Shown: positions 24,356 through 32,836 of the stretch, piece by piece
How the letters are laid out: each line of letters opens with the position of its first letter
Numbering within the stretch: the stretch's first letter is position 1
Assembly (NCBI GenBank): GCA_022820665.1
Contig: JAJEFB010000033.1
Coordinates: 1 to 38,866, forward strand
DNA from: Anaerolineae bacterium
Lineage (GTDB): Bacteria; Chloroflexota; Anaerolineae; Aggregatilineales; Phototrophicaceae
Direction of reading: 5' to 3'
DNA: 38,866 nucleotides
Translations under genes and position numbers: made by a program
The notes under the pieces: model-generated
Told to the model about the DNA's origin: nothing
Databases searched by the model: none
Seen by the model: the letters and a program-made list of their open reading frames with translations, nothing else

Positions 24356-25480
24356 TCAGCGCAAGGTATCCACCACGTATTGCTCGAAGAGCTCCAGCGC
24401 CCCGGGCAGGGTGCGCCGCCCCAAACCAATGCGGAAATAGTTGCCCTCGAATTTCATGATCTTCGCCGGCAGCACCATCACTCCGGCTTCGCGCACGGCG
24501 CCATCGGCGAATTCAGAGACGTCCATATCGGCGGTCAATTCGACCAAGCCGACTGTTCCCGCCCCTGGATAATGGATTCGAAAGAGATCGTCGTGGCGCT
24601 CGAAAAATGAACGCGCGACAACGGTGTTTTCTCTGACGATGGACACGCAACGTGCCGTCAAAGCCTCGGCATTCTCTAGGGCGATCAGCGCCAGGATCTC
24701 GCTGGGCGCGCTGCCGCAGATCGTCGTATAGGACTTCATGTCTTGCATTTCCCGCATCAATCCCGCGTCGCGCGTGATCAGCCAACCGACGCGCAAGCCG
24801 GGCAATCCGAAGCACTTTGACAGCCCGCCCAACACGACCGCTCTGTCATACAGTTCGCAGGCGGAGGGCAAGCGCGTCGCCGGGTCCTGTTCGGCGAAGC
24901 GATAGATCTCATCGGAATAGAGGATCAGATCATGCCGCCGCGCCAGGTCGACAACGCGCTCGAATTCAGCCCGCTCGAGCAGGGCGCCGGTCGGGTTGTG
25001 CGGAAAGTTGATGATGAGCATCTTGGTATCCGCCCGGACAAGGCGCTCAAGCGCGTCGATGTCGAAGCTCCAGCCCCTTTCGCCGCACTGCGCCCGCCAA
25101 AACGAGACCTCGCAGCCGATGCCGCGTCCGATTTCATAGAGCGACTGAAAGCTGGGGAATATCGCGATTACGTGATCGCCCTCGTTCAGCAGAGCCTTCA
25201 TCGGCACGTAAATGCCTTCTTCCGGCACGACTTCAAGCACGTGATCCGCGCTAATCGATTCCTCATGCAGGTCGGCGATGGCGCGGCGCAATTCGGGATG
25301 CCCCTGAGATTCGGTGTAGCCCAGCCACAGATTCTCGAATTGCGCGCGCCTGGCCGGGCTGGCATAGTCCAGGATCTCCGGCAGCGTCAGCGGCTCGCAG
25401 TCGGAGGAACTGATGCCATGAGGCGCGCTGAATTCGTGCTGGCGGAAGAAGTGTTCGATTTCGAATGGCGGGAGTTTCAT
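24356..25480 (-). CDS. PLP-dependent aminotransferase, class I/II fold
   Basis: A 374-residue fold-type I aminotransferase. Key residues are N162 in FPHNPTG, D190 and Y193 in YSDEIYRFA, the Schiff-base lysine K222 in GGLSKCFGLPGLRVGW, and R230; the substrate-carboxylate arginine is probably in YFRIGLGRR near the end. It has no signal peptide. It is the last gene of the minus-strand set starting at the M20 gene at 29947, 37 bp after the EEP-family gene. It transfers an amino group from an amino acid to a 2-oxo acid; the amino acid is not determined. Capreomycidine-synthase-like annotation is possible for such sequences but not supported here. Confidence 0.85.
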   Translation of the reverse strand: MKLPPFEIEHFFRQHEFSAPHGISSSDCEPLTLPEILDYASPARRAQFENLWLGYTESQGHPELRRAIADLHEESISADHVLEVVPEEGIYVPMKALLNEGDHVIAIFPSFQSLYEIGRGIGCEVSFWRAQCGERGWSFDIDALERLVRADTKMLIINFPHNPTGALLERAEFERVVDLARRHDLILYSDEIYRFAEQDPATRLPSACELYDRAVVLGGLSKCFGLPGLRVGWLITRDAGLMREMQDMKSYTTICGSAPSEILALIALENAEALTARCVSIVRENTVVARSFFERHDDLFRIHYPGAGTVGLVELTADMDVSEFADGAVREAGVMVLPAKIMKFEGNYFRIGLGRRTLPGALELFEQYVVDTLR

Positions 25481-25517
25481 GCTAGAGGCGCCTCGCTTTG
25501 TGCTTGAGTTGGAGCGG

Positions 25518-26270
25518 TCAATCTATTTTGGGAACGATTTTGATACAGACACCGTTGTGGTCGCTCAGACGCGTACCGTCTTCGGCAAAACGGCTTATGA
25601 AACGCATCGATTCTACGGTTATGTCGGCTGTGAGCGCAATATGATCAATGAAGCGCTTGTCCAGCGCGGGGTCTTCAATTTCTCCTGCGGTCGGTATCAT
25701 CCAGTCCGCAAACGTCATTTCACAGAGTTGGGAAACTGCCTTTGGCTGCCTTGATGATTTGCCTGGCGGAATATGAAGATTGAAATCGCCGAGCAAGATG
25801 GTTCTGCGCAAAAAACGATCTCGCCTTAATACTTCACTGCGAAGGGCTTCCAGATACATATTTGCGCCTTGCCAAGGGCTTAAGGCCTCATTGCCCCATA
25901 TCTCCTTTTTGATGCGATAGCCAAAATAGGGAATGCACATCCCGACGATATGCCAATCTTTGCCATCGGATTTCGTCGTGGCGCTGATGAAGCGGCCTTC
26001 GGGTAAATTGGGCGATCCAATCCTATCCACATCAGACCATCCGGTTCGACTCCAAAGGACGACCTTGCGCGCGCCCCCGCGTTCAGCAGAGCCCGGTCCC
26101 GAAACCTCGCTCTTTACGGTCTGACCTCCGCTTGGCAGGGACTCTGGATAGGCTTCGGTCAAGCAGACGATATCGGCTTCCTGCTTCGCTATAGTTTCGC
26201 ATATCATTTGGAATTTGTTCGCTCGCGCGCGAGGGCTGACGAATTCAGTATTCCAGTTCAGTATTTTCAT
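25518..26270 (-). CDS. Endonuclease/exonuclease/phosphatase family protein
   Basis: A 250-residue EEP-superfamily (DNase I-like) hydrolase. The start is fixed at 26270 by the conserved MKILNWNTE opening (N7, E9), seven bp after the SWIM-gene stop; the longer frame lies inside that gene. Metal and catalytic residues are E39 in CLTEAYPE, D162 and N164 in LLGDFNLH, D209-H210 in FIDHI, and D237-H238 in LSDHNG. Members cleave phosphodiesters in DNA, RNA or phosphoinositides. There is no signal peptide. The tight link to a SWIM zinc-finger gene suggests nucleic acid as substrate, but this is inference. Confidence 0.78.
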   Translation of the reverse strand: MKILNWNTEFVSPRARANKFQMICETIAKQEADIVCLTEAYPESLPSGGQTVKSEVSGPGSAERGGARKVVLWSRTGWSDVDRIGSPNLPEGRFISATTKSDGKDWHIVGMCIPYFGYRIKKEIWGNEALSPWQGANMYLEALRSEVLRRDRFLRRTILLGDFNLHIPPGKSSRQPKAVSQLCEMTFADWMIPTAGEIEDPALDKRFIDHIALTADITVESMRFISRFAEDGTRLSDHNGVCIKIVPKID

Positions 26271-26277
26271 TTTTCTG

Positions 26278-28068
26278 CTACAAGCCTGCTTTGTTGAGTT
26301 CATCCTGCAAAGCGGGAAGCTGCTTGAACTCAATCCGCAAGCCGGCGATGAATTGATCCCAGCTTTCCGGTTTATTGATTTGCCGATACATCCCGCGGAC
26401 TTCCCGCAATAACTTGGCTGCGGCTGCGTAGCGCTTTCGATTTCTGAGCGCGATCTCGGCACGGGCGTATTTGATATAAACCGGGATAGCGGGCGCTGGT
26501 CGCGCATGACGCGATTCTTCCGCCACAGTGAAGTCAAGGCGATAGATGACATGGGAGGGATGGTGATCTTGCCGCTCGGAAACCTGGTCTAAACTTACCC
26601 ATGCCAAATCCCAGTCTTTATCATGCAAATAAGCCAGGGTCAGCGCCTGATACGCCCGTTTTTTCTCCAGTTCGGCGATGACCTGCGGGCGGATAGTTTG
26701 CCAGTTGTCGAGCGACTCGGACACTGCGCGCAAGCCGATATAATGGTCGATCTGCGGATCCGTTCGCATGCGCTTCAATTGCCAGCGGAACTCCGTTTCC
26801 TGATCTCCCCGCTGCTGATACAAGCCGATGATCCATTCCATAATGCGCTTGTCATACTCGCTGCCGAGCCATCCTTCGGCAAGCTGAATCGCGCTTCCCG
26901 CTTGATCGTGGCTGAGGAGCAAATCAAGCCCGCGCTGAAAATCATACGAGGATTGCGGCTTCGTTCTTATAACTTCAGCAGCCTCTTCGTAGCGCTTTAA
27001 GTCAAGCAATTTGCTGGCGTGTAGATATGGCAATTCTTTTGCTCGAAGGCGCTTGAGCGTCTCTTCAGGATCAATCGAATCGAGCCTGTCTAATGTCATC
27101 AAAAAACTTTCATAAGCCTCGGCGCGCCAATTAGTCATACGCTCTTCTATTCTTTCGCGATCGGCGAGCAAGCCGAGGTGTTCACGAATGCGGGTGATAT
27201 CCGCCGATTGCGCTATTTCAAGAATAAGGTCTTTCGCTTCATAACCATAGTTGATCCCGCCAAACTCAATGTCCCATATCAATGCGCCCACCAGCGCATC
27301 AAGCGCACGCTGGCGCAAGTCTTTGTGCTGAGCAAAATCCAGATCCGAAATGGCTTCTTTCAAGTGGTCAACGGTGTCATTGATCGCCTCAACATATTGC
27401 CCTTCATCATCCGTGGGATAGTCATGGGCGTTACATTCTTCGAGGATGGCGCAATAGATGGCAATAGCCTGGGCGTAATCGCCGCGCCGCGCATAGCGGC
27501 TGCCCAGGCGGTTGAGTTCGTAAACCTTGTTTTCCGCAACGCGGTCCATCCACACGCCGGTGAATGCTAAAGACTGTTTTAGTTCCTGACGGAGGGCTTG
27601 CAGGTCCAGCTGATCAGAGGCGCCGCCGATTGCCGTGTCCGCGACAATATCTTCAAGAATGTCTTCGAGTTCGGGGTAACGGCCGATCATCTCTTCGATG
27701 ATGTCCAGCAAATCTTCTTTCCCGCGCGACATGAGTACATCGTGCAGCGCCTCGCTTTCCCCGAACCGTTCTGGATGATGCAGGTACGTGAGCAGCAAGG
27801 CGACGATATGCTTGCAGTCTCCGCCCCAGTCGTACTCGCAGTTGCAACTTGTGGCGGCGATTTCCCCATCGAGAAATTTTGCCCAGACGCGATAGGGTTG
27901 AGGATAGGATCCTCGGCATTTTGCGCTAATCTCGTTCTCCCGCCGGACCGGCGAAGAAATAGCCCCATTTGTATAGAGCTTTTCACCACGATGAAAACTT
28001 TGGCCAGAGGCGCGCAATAGGATCTGTCGCTCGGTTAAGGGGATATTGTCGTACATTGCTTCGCGCAT
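26278..28068 (-). CDS. SWIM zinc finger protein with helical repeats
   Basis: A protein of about 596 residues. The SWIM zinc motif is C75-N-C77...C85-K-H87 in SCNCEYDWGGDCKHIVALLL, after a beta-rich stretch (VWAKFLDGEIAATS). The rest (about 100-596) is helical and rich in TPR/HEAT-like pairs such as ELNRLGSRYARRGDYAQAIA and AYQALTLAYLHDKDWDLAW. SWIM domains bind DNA or protein. Proteins of this layout occur widely in bacteria with unknown roles, sometimes near SNF2 helicases. The start is uncertain: ATG at 28068 or 28056; upstream sequence belongs to the SDR gene. Confidence 0.72.
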   Translation of the reverse strand: MREAMYDNIPLTERQILLRASGQSFHRGEKLYTNGAISSPVRRENEISAKCRGSYPQPYRVWAKFLDGEIAATSCNCEYDWGGDCKHIVALLLTYLHHPERFGESEALHDVLMSRGKEDLLDIIEEMIGRYPELEDILEDIVADTAIGGASDQLDLQALRQELKQSLAFTGVWMDRVAENKVYELNRLGSRYARRGDYAQAIAIYCAILEECNAHDYPTDDEGQYVEAINDTVDHLKEAISDLDFAQHKDLRQRALDALVGALIWDIEFGGINYGYEAKDLILEIAQSADITRIREHLGLLADRERIEERMTNWRAEAYESFLMTLDRLDSIDPEETLKRLRAKELPYLHASKLLDLKRYEEAAEVIRTKPQSSYDFQRGLDLLLSHDQAGSAIQLAEGWLGSEYDKRIMEWIIGLYQQRGDQETEFRWQLKRMRTDPQIDHYIGLRAVSESLDNWQTIRPQVIAELEKKRAYQALTLAYLHDKDWDLAWVSLDQVSERQDHHPSHVIYRLDFTVAEESRHARPAPAIPVYIKYARAEIALRNRKRYAAAAKLLREVRGMYRQINKPESWDQFIAGLRIEFKQLPALQDELNKAGL

Positions 28069-28090
28069 TCCGTTCAATACGCCCTTTTTC

Positions 28091-28780
28091 TCACCAATCC
28101 AGCGGCTGCTGATCGCGGAAGAAGCCGCCTGTCGGTCCGTCATCGGGCAAGGTCGCCGCCCAGACAATGCCGGCCGCGCCATCGGGGATCGGGCGTCCGC
28201 CCTTGCCGCCCATCTCAGTCGCCACCCAGCCCGGGCATATGGCGTTCACCAAGACGCCGTCCGCCGCCATCTCCGCCGCCAGCATGCGGGTCAGGGCGTT
28301 CAGGGCGGTCTTGCTGACATTGTATGCCGGGGGTCCCGCGCCCATCGTCGACAGCGACCCGGAACCACTGCTGACATTGACGATGCGCGGACTCGCGCTT
28401 TTCTTCAAGAGCGGCGCAAAGGTCTTTGCCATCCGCCAGGGTCCGTACAGATTGGTATTGATGGCTTCGCTGACGATGTCGAAATCAGCCTCAAGCGCCT
28501 TCTGCCAATGATCGTAATGTATGGCAGCGTTGTTAACCAGCACATCCAGGCGCTCGTATTGAGCTTCAATCTCATCGCGCAGTCCTTGGAGACTGGCGTC
28601 GTCGGTGACATCCAGTTGCTTGGCAATGACATTTTCCGACTTGATCTCGTCGCAGGCGACCTGCGCTTTCGTCAGATCTCGCGCTGTCAACAAAACCAGT
28701 ATGCCGCGCCCCGCCAGTTGCCGGCAGACCTCTTTGCCGATCCCGCGGTTGGCGCCCGTGACCAAGGCAACTGCGCTCAT
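28091..28780 (-). CDS. SDR family oxidoreductase (carbonyl reductase-like)
   Basis: A 229-residue SDR with VTGANRGIG (7-15), R34-D35 after the second strand (suggesting NADP), NNAA (87-90), and the active site VSSGSG, Y153-NVSK157. It ends GGFFRDQQPLDW, as do bacterial relatives of carbonyl reductase 1. AGGAG lies nine bases before the start; it follows the M20 gene by 24 bp. It probably reduces small carbonyl compounds. Its grouping with SWIM and EEP genes has no obvious metabolic logic, so the operon may be a read-through arrangement. Confidence 0.83.
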   Translation of the reverse strand: MSAVALVTGANRGIGKEVCRQLAGRGILVLLTARDLTKAQVACDEIKSENVIAKQLDVTDDASLQGLRDEIEAQYERLDVLVNNAAIHYDHWQKALEADFDIVSEAINTNLYGPWRMAKTFAPLLKKSASPRIVNVSSGSGSLSTMGAGPPAYNVSKTALNALTRMLAAEMAADGVLVNAICPGWVATEMGGKGGRPIPDGAAGIVWAATLPDDGPTGGFFRDQQPLDW

Positions 28781-28804
28781 GAGTGCGTTCTCCTGATTAT
28801 ATAT

Positions 28805-29947
28805 TTACAGATCTTCCCGCAGCATCGCGGCCATAATCGCCGCGCGCTCCGGCATGGAGTCGATCTCGCCGTATTCGGTGATGGCATGGCCCCCATCGCC
28901 GACGATGCCCATGCCATCGAGCGTCGGTACGCCTAGGGCGGCTGTCTTGTTGCCATCAGAGCCGCCGCCCGTGCTGCCCTCGTCGATTGCGATTCCCATA
29001 TCCGCGGCCAGCCCTTGCGCCCGCTTGAAGAGCGCGGCGATCTCCGGCGTCCGTTCCATCGGCGGCACGCCGATCCCGCCTTCAATGACCAACTCCGCTT
29101 CGGGATGAATCGCTTGCAAGCTCATGATCTGCTCGTGAAGGGCATTTGCATTGGCGCGGGTCCGCGCGCGCGCGTTGATTTCGATGCTCGCTTCCGCCGG
29201 CACGACGTTGCCGCGCGTCCCGCCTGTGACAACGCCGACATTGGCGGTTGTGCCTATGGCATAGTCCGTCATCGCTTGGACAGCCAGGATCTGATGCGCC
29301 ATCTCTTCAATCGCGTTGATGCCGCGGGCGTGATCGGCTCCGGCATGCGCCGCGCGTCCCTTGGCGGTGATCTTGTAATGGCTGACGCCCTTGCGCTCGG
29401 TTTTGTATTTGCCGTCCTGTGGCGGTTCGGTGACGAAGACGACCTGGTGCGACAGCGCTTCACTTTCAATTTCAACTGCTGAATGCAGACTGCCGGTTTC
29501 CTCGTCCGAGTTGAGCATATAGCTGACAGGCTGGGCGGGGAACAGGTTCAGCTCCCGCAGCGCTCGCAAAGCCCACAGCGCGATGACGATCCCGCCTTTC
29601 ATATCCATGGCCCCAACGCCGTAGATGCGGTTGCCCTCAACTCGCGTCGGTCGCTCGGCCACCGTGCCCACCGCCCAAACGGTGTCCATGTGGCTCAGGA
29701 TGACCACGCCCCCGGGACCGGGGTTCCAGCGGGCGCGCAGGATATCGCCAACCTCGCCCTTGGGAATGACCTCGACCGCCGCCCCCAATCCGCGCAGCTC
29801 ATCAGCCAAGACAGCGCCCAGCGCGTCCACCGACGCTTTGTGCAGGGTGGGGGATTCCAGGTCGATCAGCTTGATCAAGTCAGCCAGCATGTCGTCCGCG
29901 TGTTCGCGCAAATAAGCGAGGATTCGTCGGTTGGCCTCAGCAGTCAT
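28805..29947 (-). CDS. M20 family metallopeptidase (carboxypeptidase G2-like)
   Basis: A 380-residue M20 hydrolase, the third in the window and distantly like the one at 3902-5053. Metal-site residues are H86 and D88 in LSHMDTVW, D115 in GAMDMKGG, E149-E150 in NSDEETGS, E174 in VTEPPQDG, and a C-terminal histidine in GDGGHAITEYGE. H201 in AAHAGADH is the lid-domain histidine. The start is set at 29947 (MTAEANRR) with AGGACA upstream; the longer frame would cross the promoter. It is likely a cytosolic carboxypeptidase or deacylase of unknown substrate. Confidence 0.83.
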   Translation of the reverse strand: MTAEANRRILAYLREHADDMLADLIKLIDLESPTLHKASVDALGAVLADELRGLGAAVEVIPKGEVGDILRARWNPGPGGVVILSHMDTVWAVGTVAERPTRVEGNRIYGVGAMDMKGGIVIALWALRALRELNLFPAQPVSYMLNSDEETGSLHSAVEIESEALSHQVVFVTEPPQDGKYKTERKGVSHYKITAKGRAAHAGADHARGINAIEEMAHQILAVQAMTDYAIGTTANVGVVTGGTRGNVVPAEASIEINARARTRANANALHEQIMSLQAIHPEAELVIEGGIGVPPMERTPEIAALFKRAQGLAADMGIAIDEGSTGGGSDGNKTAALGVPTLDGMGIVGDGGHAITEYGEIDSMPERAAIMAAMLREDL

Positions 29948-29980
29948 GGTTTTGTCCTTGTCCTGAAATTGAATCGTACA

Positions 29981-29989
29981 AGTATAACA
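29981..29989 (-). promoter_or_regulatory. Extended -10 promoter for the M20-SDR-SWIM operon
   Basis: TGTTATACT (minus strand) is an extended -10 element without a clear -35 box. It would start transcription about 27 nt before the 29947 ATG. Confidence 0.4.
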
Positions 29990-30182
29990 TTTTGCGGCGC
30001 GATCTCTATGCGGCATCCTCTTTTCGCGCGACCGCCGTCGAGACCCCCGCATCTGAACGGACAGATGAAACGCGTACGCCCTATCAACTCCCGAGTTTCT
30101 GAGCGATTTCGCCACTTTCGGGCGCCAAAGTGTTCTTACTTATACCTGGTCTCAATACCAGAGCCGAATCTGGAGATCTGCA

Positions 30183-30677
30183 GTGAACAACTTGCCTCGC
30201 ATCAAAGCCGATCTGATAGCCACTCTGGATCAAGGACGCGCCAAGGCTCTTGCGCTGGTCGAGCGGCTCCCGCCGGATCTGCCCGTCCACGCTGGCTCCG
30301 GTTGGACCGTAAGCGACTTGATCATCCATTTGACCGCGCTTGAAACCGACATGGTCGCGGCATTGCAGCACGCAATGGACGAGAAGCCCTTCAGCGTCGA
30401 CCTGCGCGGGCGCGCGACGGTCAATGACTTGTACGAATTGCGGCGTGAAGAGCGCGCCGAGGAAAGTTGGCAGCGGCTTCTGATGGAATGGGAGCGCGCA
30501 AGAGACCAACTGCGCGGCCTCGTTATCGTTTTCCCCATCGATAAAACCGAGGTCACGTTTAGCAATCCCTTTTTCGTTGACTACAATCTGGTATGCGCCA
30601 TCCACGCCTGCGGCGCCCATGAACGGCTGCATCTGGCTGAGATGCGCGCGGCCAGCCAGCATCAGCCTCCGGACTAG
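30183..30677 (+). CDS. DinB-like four-helix protein
   Basis: A 164-residue DinB/YfiT-like protein beginning at a GTG with GGAG eight bases upstream. The family's metal histidines appear as H49 in GWTVSDLIIHL and H146-E-R-L-H150 near the end. Such proteins are thiol-dependent transferases or putative metal-dependent hydrolases (bacillithiol- or mycothiol-S-transferase-like); the exact reaction is unknown. It stands alone between a minus-strand operon and a secreted peptidase gene. A short hairpin CTGGT/ACCAG lies in the leader near 30149-30164. Confidence 0.65.
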   Translation: MNNLPRIKADLIATLDQGRAKALALVERLPPDLPVHAGSGWTVSDLIIHLTALETDMVAALQHAMDEKPFSVDLRGRATVNDLYELRREERAEESWQRLLMEWERARDQLRGLVIVFPIDKTEVTFSNPFFVDYNLVCAIHACGAHERLHLAEMRAASQHQPPD

Positions 30678-30787
30678 CCTCTCGAGCAGTCCCGTTTGCC
30701 AAGTTTATCAGGTTGATCCTGTTAGCATACTGCGAAGCCCACTATCATAGCGCGGCGATTCATTTGTCAGCCGCCTTCAATACGCCA

Positions 30788-31717
30788 ATGTTGCCGACCG
30801 CTCGTCTGATTCTAGCCTGCCTGTTGCTCACGCTGAGCTTGATTCCCGCCAGGGCTCAAGACAGCCTTGATATTATTTTCCAGCCGGCGCCGCGTCCCAT
30901 GCCCACAGCAGTGATGATCGAGTCGGGGGCGCGTTTGGAACTCTACTTTTCTTCGCTCAAGCAAGGCGGCCTCGGTCTGTTGCGCCTGGCGGGAGACGGC
31001 ATCGAGGACCCGCGCCTGGATTTCCTCGGCAGGGAACGGCGATTCTTCCAGGTCGAGGACGATGCCTGGTACGCGCTCCTGATTGTCGATATGAACGCTT
31101 CGCCGGGCTTGCGTCAACTGACGGTAAGGGCTGACCGCGGCTTGGAAGAAATCAGCTTCGCGCGTGACATTCGCGTCGATTCGGGGCGCTTTATCTTGCA
31201 GGAATTTGAGCTCCCCGCAAATCGCGCCTACTTGGTCAACCCAGCGATAGAAGCCGCCGAGTTCGCGCGCTTGGACGAAATCACCAGCGAGTCGGGACCC
31301 AAGCCCTTGTGGGACGCCGGTGGCTTCGGCCTGCCGCTGGAAAGCGAAACCACCTCTCCCTTCGGCGCCTTTCGCGTATTGAACGACGGCGTGAAAACCC
31401 GTCACACCGGTTGGGATCAGCGAGCGTCGAGCGCTACGCCCGTACACGCGATGGCTTCCGGCAAAGTTGCCTTCGCCGCTCCGCTCGAAATCCGCGGCGA
31501 CGCCGTTGTCATCGACCACGGAGTCGGTGTATACACGCTTTACGCGCATTTGTCGCAAAGCAATGTGACCCCGGGGGAAACGGTTGACGCCGGGCAAATT
31601 ATCGGCCTCAGCGGCAATAGCGGGCGCAGCACCGGACCGCATTTGCACTGGGAGCTGATCGTTGCGGGACATTGGCTGGATGGATTGGAAATTGTTGCGC
31701 TGTGGCTGCCGTCCTAG
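30788..31717 (+). CDS. Secreted M23 family (LytM-like) metallopeptidase
   Basis: A 309-residue exported protein. A signal peptide covers residues 1-23 (RLILACLLLTLSLIPARA, then QDS). Residues 30-175 form an N-terminal beta-rich region of no known family. The M23 domain occupies about 185-309 with H206-x3-D210 in RHTGWDQRA, H254 in LYAHLS, and H285-L-H287 in GPHLHWEL, all zinc or catalytic positions of LytM-type endopeptidases that cut peptidoglycan cross-bridges. The start is the ATG at 30788 because it opens directly into the signal peptide. Confidence 0.83.
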   Translation: MLPTARLILACLLLTLSLIPARAQDSLDIIFQPAPRPMPTAVMIESGARLELYFSSLKQGGLGLLRLAGDGIEDPRLDFLGRERRFFQVEDDAWYALLIVDMNASPGLRQLTVRADRGLEEISFARDIRVDSGRFILQEFELPANRAYLVNPAIEAAEFARLDEITSESGPKPLWDAGGFGLPLESETTSPFGAFRVLNDGVKTRHTGWDQRASSATPVHAMASGKVAFAAPLEIRGDAVVIDHGVGVYTLYAHLSQSNVTPGETVDAGQIIGLSGNSGRSTGPHLHWELIVAGHWLDGLEIVALWLPS

Positions 31718-31782
31718 CGCTTTTCTTTTTGCCCCTTGATTCAAATGCGCGAGCGAATTCCTGCCAAATAAACAAAACCATG

Positions 31783-31788
31783 TATAAT
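31783..31788 (+). promoter_or_regulatory. -10 element upstream of the FHA gene
   Basis: A perfect TATAAT without a good -35 hexamer, giving a leader of about 110 nt before the FHA start codon. Confidence 0.35.
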
Positions 31789-31903
31789 GCAAGGACAAGC
31801 GTGCCAGTGCACGACGTCGTCTTCCCGTTCTCGAGTAGCGCTTCCATAAAGAGACGCGCAGCCAGGTCTCGCGACGGTCCGATGACGCGCGCAGGAGGAT
31901 ATG

Positions 31904-32692
31904 ATGCAGCAGCCAAACAGCTTCCGTTTGGTGGTTAGGCGGGGTCCGCAGCCCAATCAAACTTACGAAATCTCCAAGGATGTGACCACCTTAGGGCGCG
32001 ATATCACCAATGACATCGTCATCAACGACCGCGAAACCAGCCGTCATCATCTGCGCTTGCAACGCTCTGCCGACACCGTCACAGTGGAAGATCTGGGCTC
32101 GACCAATGGCACCTTCGTCAACGGCAAGCGCGTTTCCGGCGTGACCACCCTGCAAAACGGCGATATGCTCGGCTTGGGCGAAACGGTCACGCTCGCATTT
32201 GAAAGACAGATGCCCGCCGCGGCAGCTCCCCCAGCCAGCGCCGCCATCCCGACGCCGGGACCGCTGACGCCGCCGCCAGTGGAAGCCCCGCCGGCGGAAG
32301 CCTCCTACGGTCCCCCAGCCCCCGCTTTCGGCGGGCAGCAGCCGCTGGCTGATCCCTTTTTGCCGCCGGTCGGCGAATCGACGCCCGCGCCGCCTGTCGC
32401 CTATCCCGAGCAGCCGCCACAGACGCAGCAGCCGGCTTATTATGGCCAGCCGCCCGCCGGCTACCAGATTCCCCCGCCACCGCAACAGTACCCGGGTTAT
32501 GACTACGACCCCTATAAAGCGCGGGACGATGAAGGCGGATCCTCGCAATGGCTGGTCTTGGGCTGTTTTGTCTTCTTCGTGCTGGCTTTTGTCTGTTTCG
32601 GTTTCATCGGCTTGCTGCTGATCGACACGCTCAACCTCTGGTGCGATACGCCGGTAATCACGCAGATTGTGGCTGCCTTCGGCTATTGCTAG
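31904..32692 (+). CDS. FHA domain membrane protein
   Basis: A 262-residue protein with an N-terminal FHA phosphothreonine-binding domain (about 8-100: TTLGRD, SRHH at 46-49, STNGTFVNG at 66-74), a long Pro/Ala/Gln/Tyr-rich linker (105-205), and one C-terminal transmembrane helix (216-240) followed by a short tail with two cysteines. The FHA domain would face the cytoplasm and bind a phosphorylated partner, usually a Ser/Thr kinase target; no kinase gene is nearby. AGGAGG is five bases before the second ATG at 31904, which is preferred over 31901. Confidence 0.82.
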   Translation: MQQPNSFRLVVRRGPQPNQTYEISKDVTTLGRDITNDIVINDRETSRHHLRLQRSADTVTVEDLGSTNGTFVNGKRVSGVTTLQNGDMLGLGETVTLAFERQMPAAAAPPASAAIPTPGPLTPPPVEAPPAEASYGPPAPAFGGQQPLADPFLPPVGESTPAPPVAYPEQPPQTQQPAYYGQPPAGYQIPPPPQQYPGYDYDPYKARDDEGGSSQWLVLGCFVFFVLAFVCFGFIGLLLIDTLNLWCDTPVITQIVAAFGYC

Positions 32693-32765
32693 CCCCTTCA
32701 GTTGTTCCTGAGCTGCCCAGAGCCCGTCCCTCTTTTCGAATTGAATATATGAATATCGTTAGAAC

Positions 32766-32781
32766 GCGACCATATGGTCGC
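32766..32781. terminator. 16-bp perfect palindrome after the FHA gene
   Basis: GCGACCATATGGTCGC followed by ATTTTG lies between the FHA gene and the portal gene. It may be the FHA terminator or an operator for the portal gene. Confidence 0.4.
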
Positions 32782-32836
32782 ATTTTGCTCCGCGCATTGT
32801 GCTAGCTTGTGGAAAACAACAGCAAAGGAGCGAATC

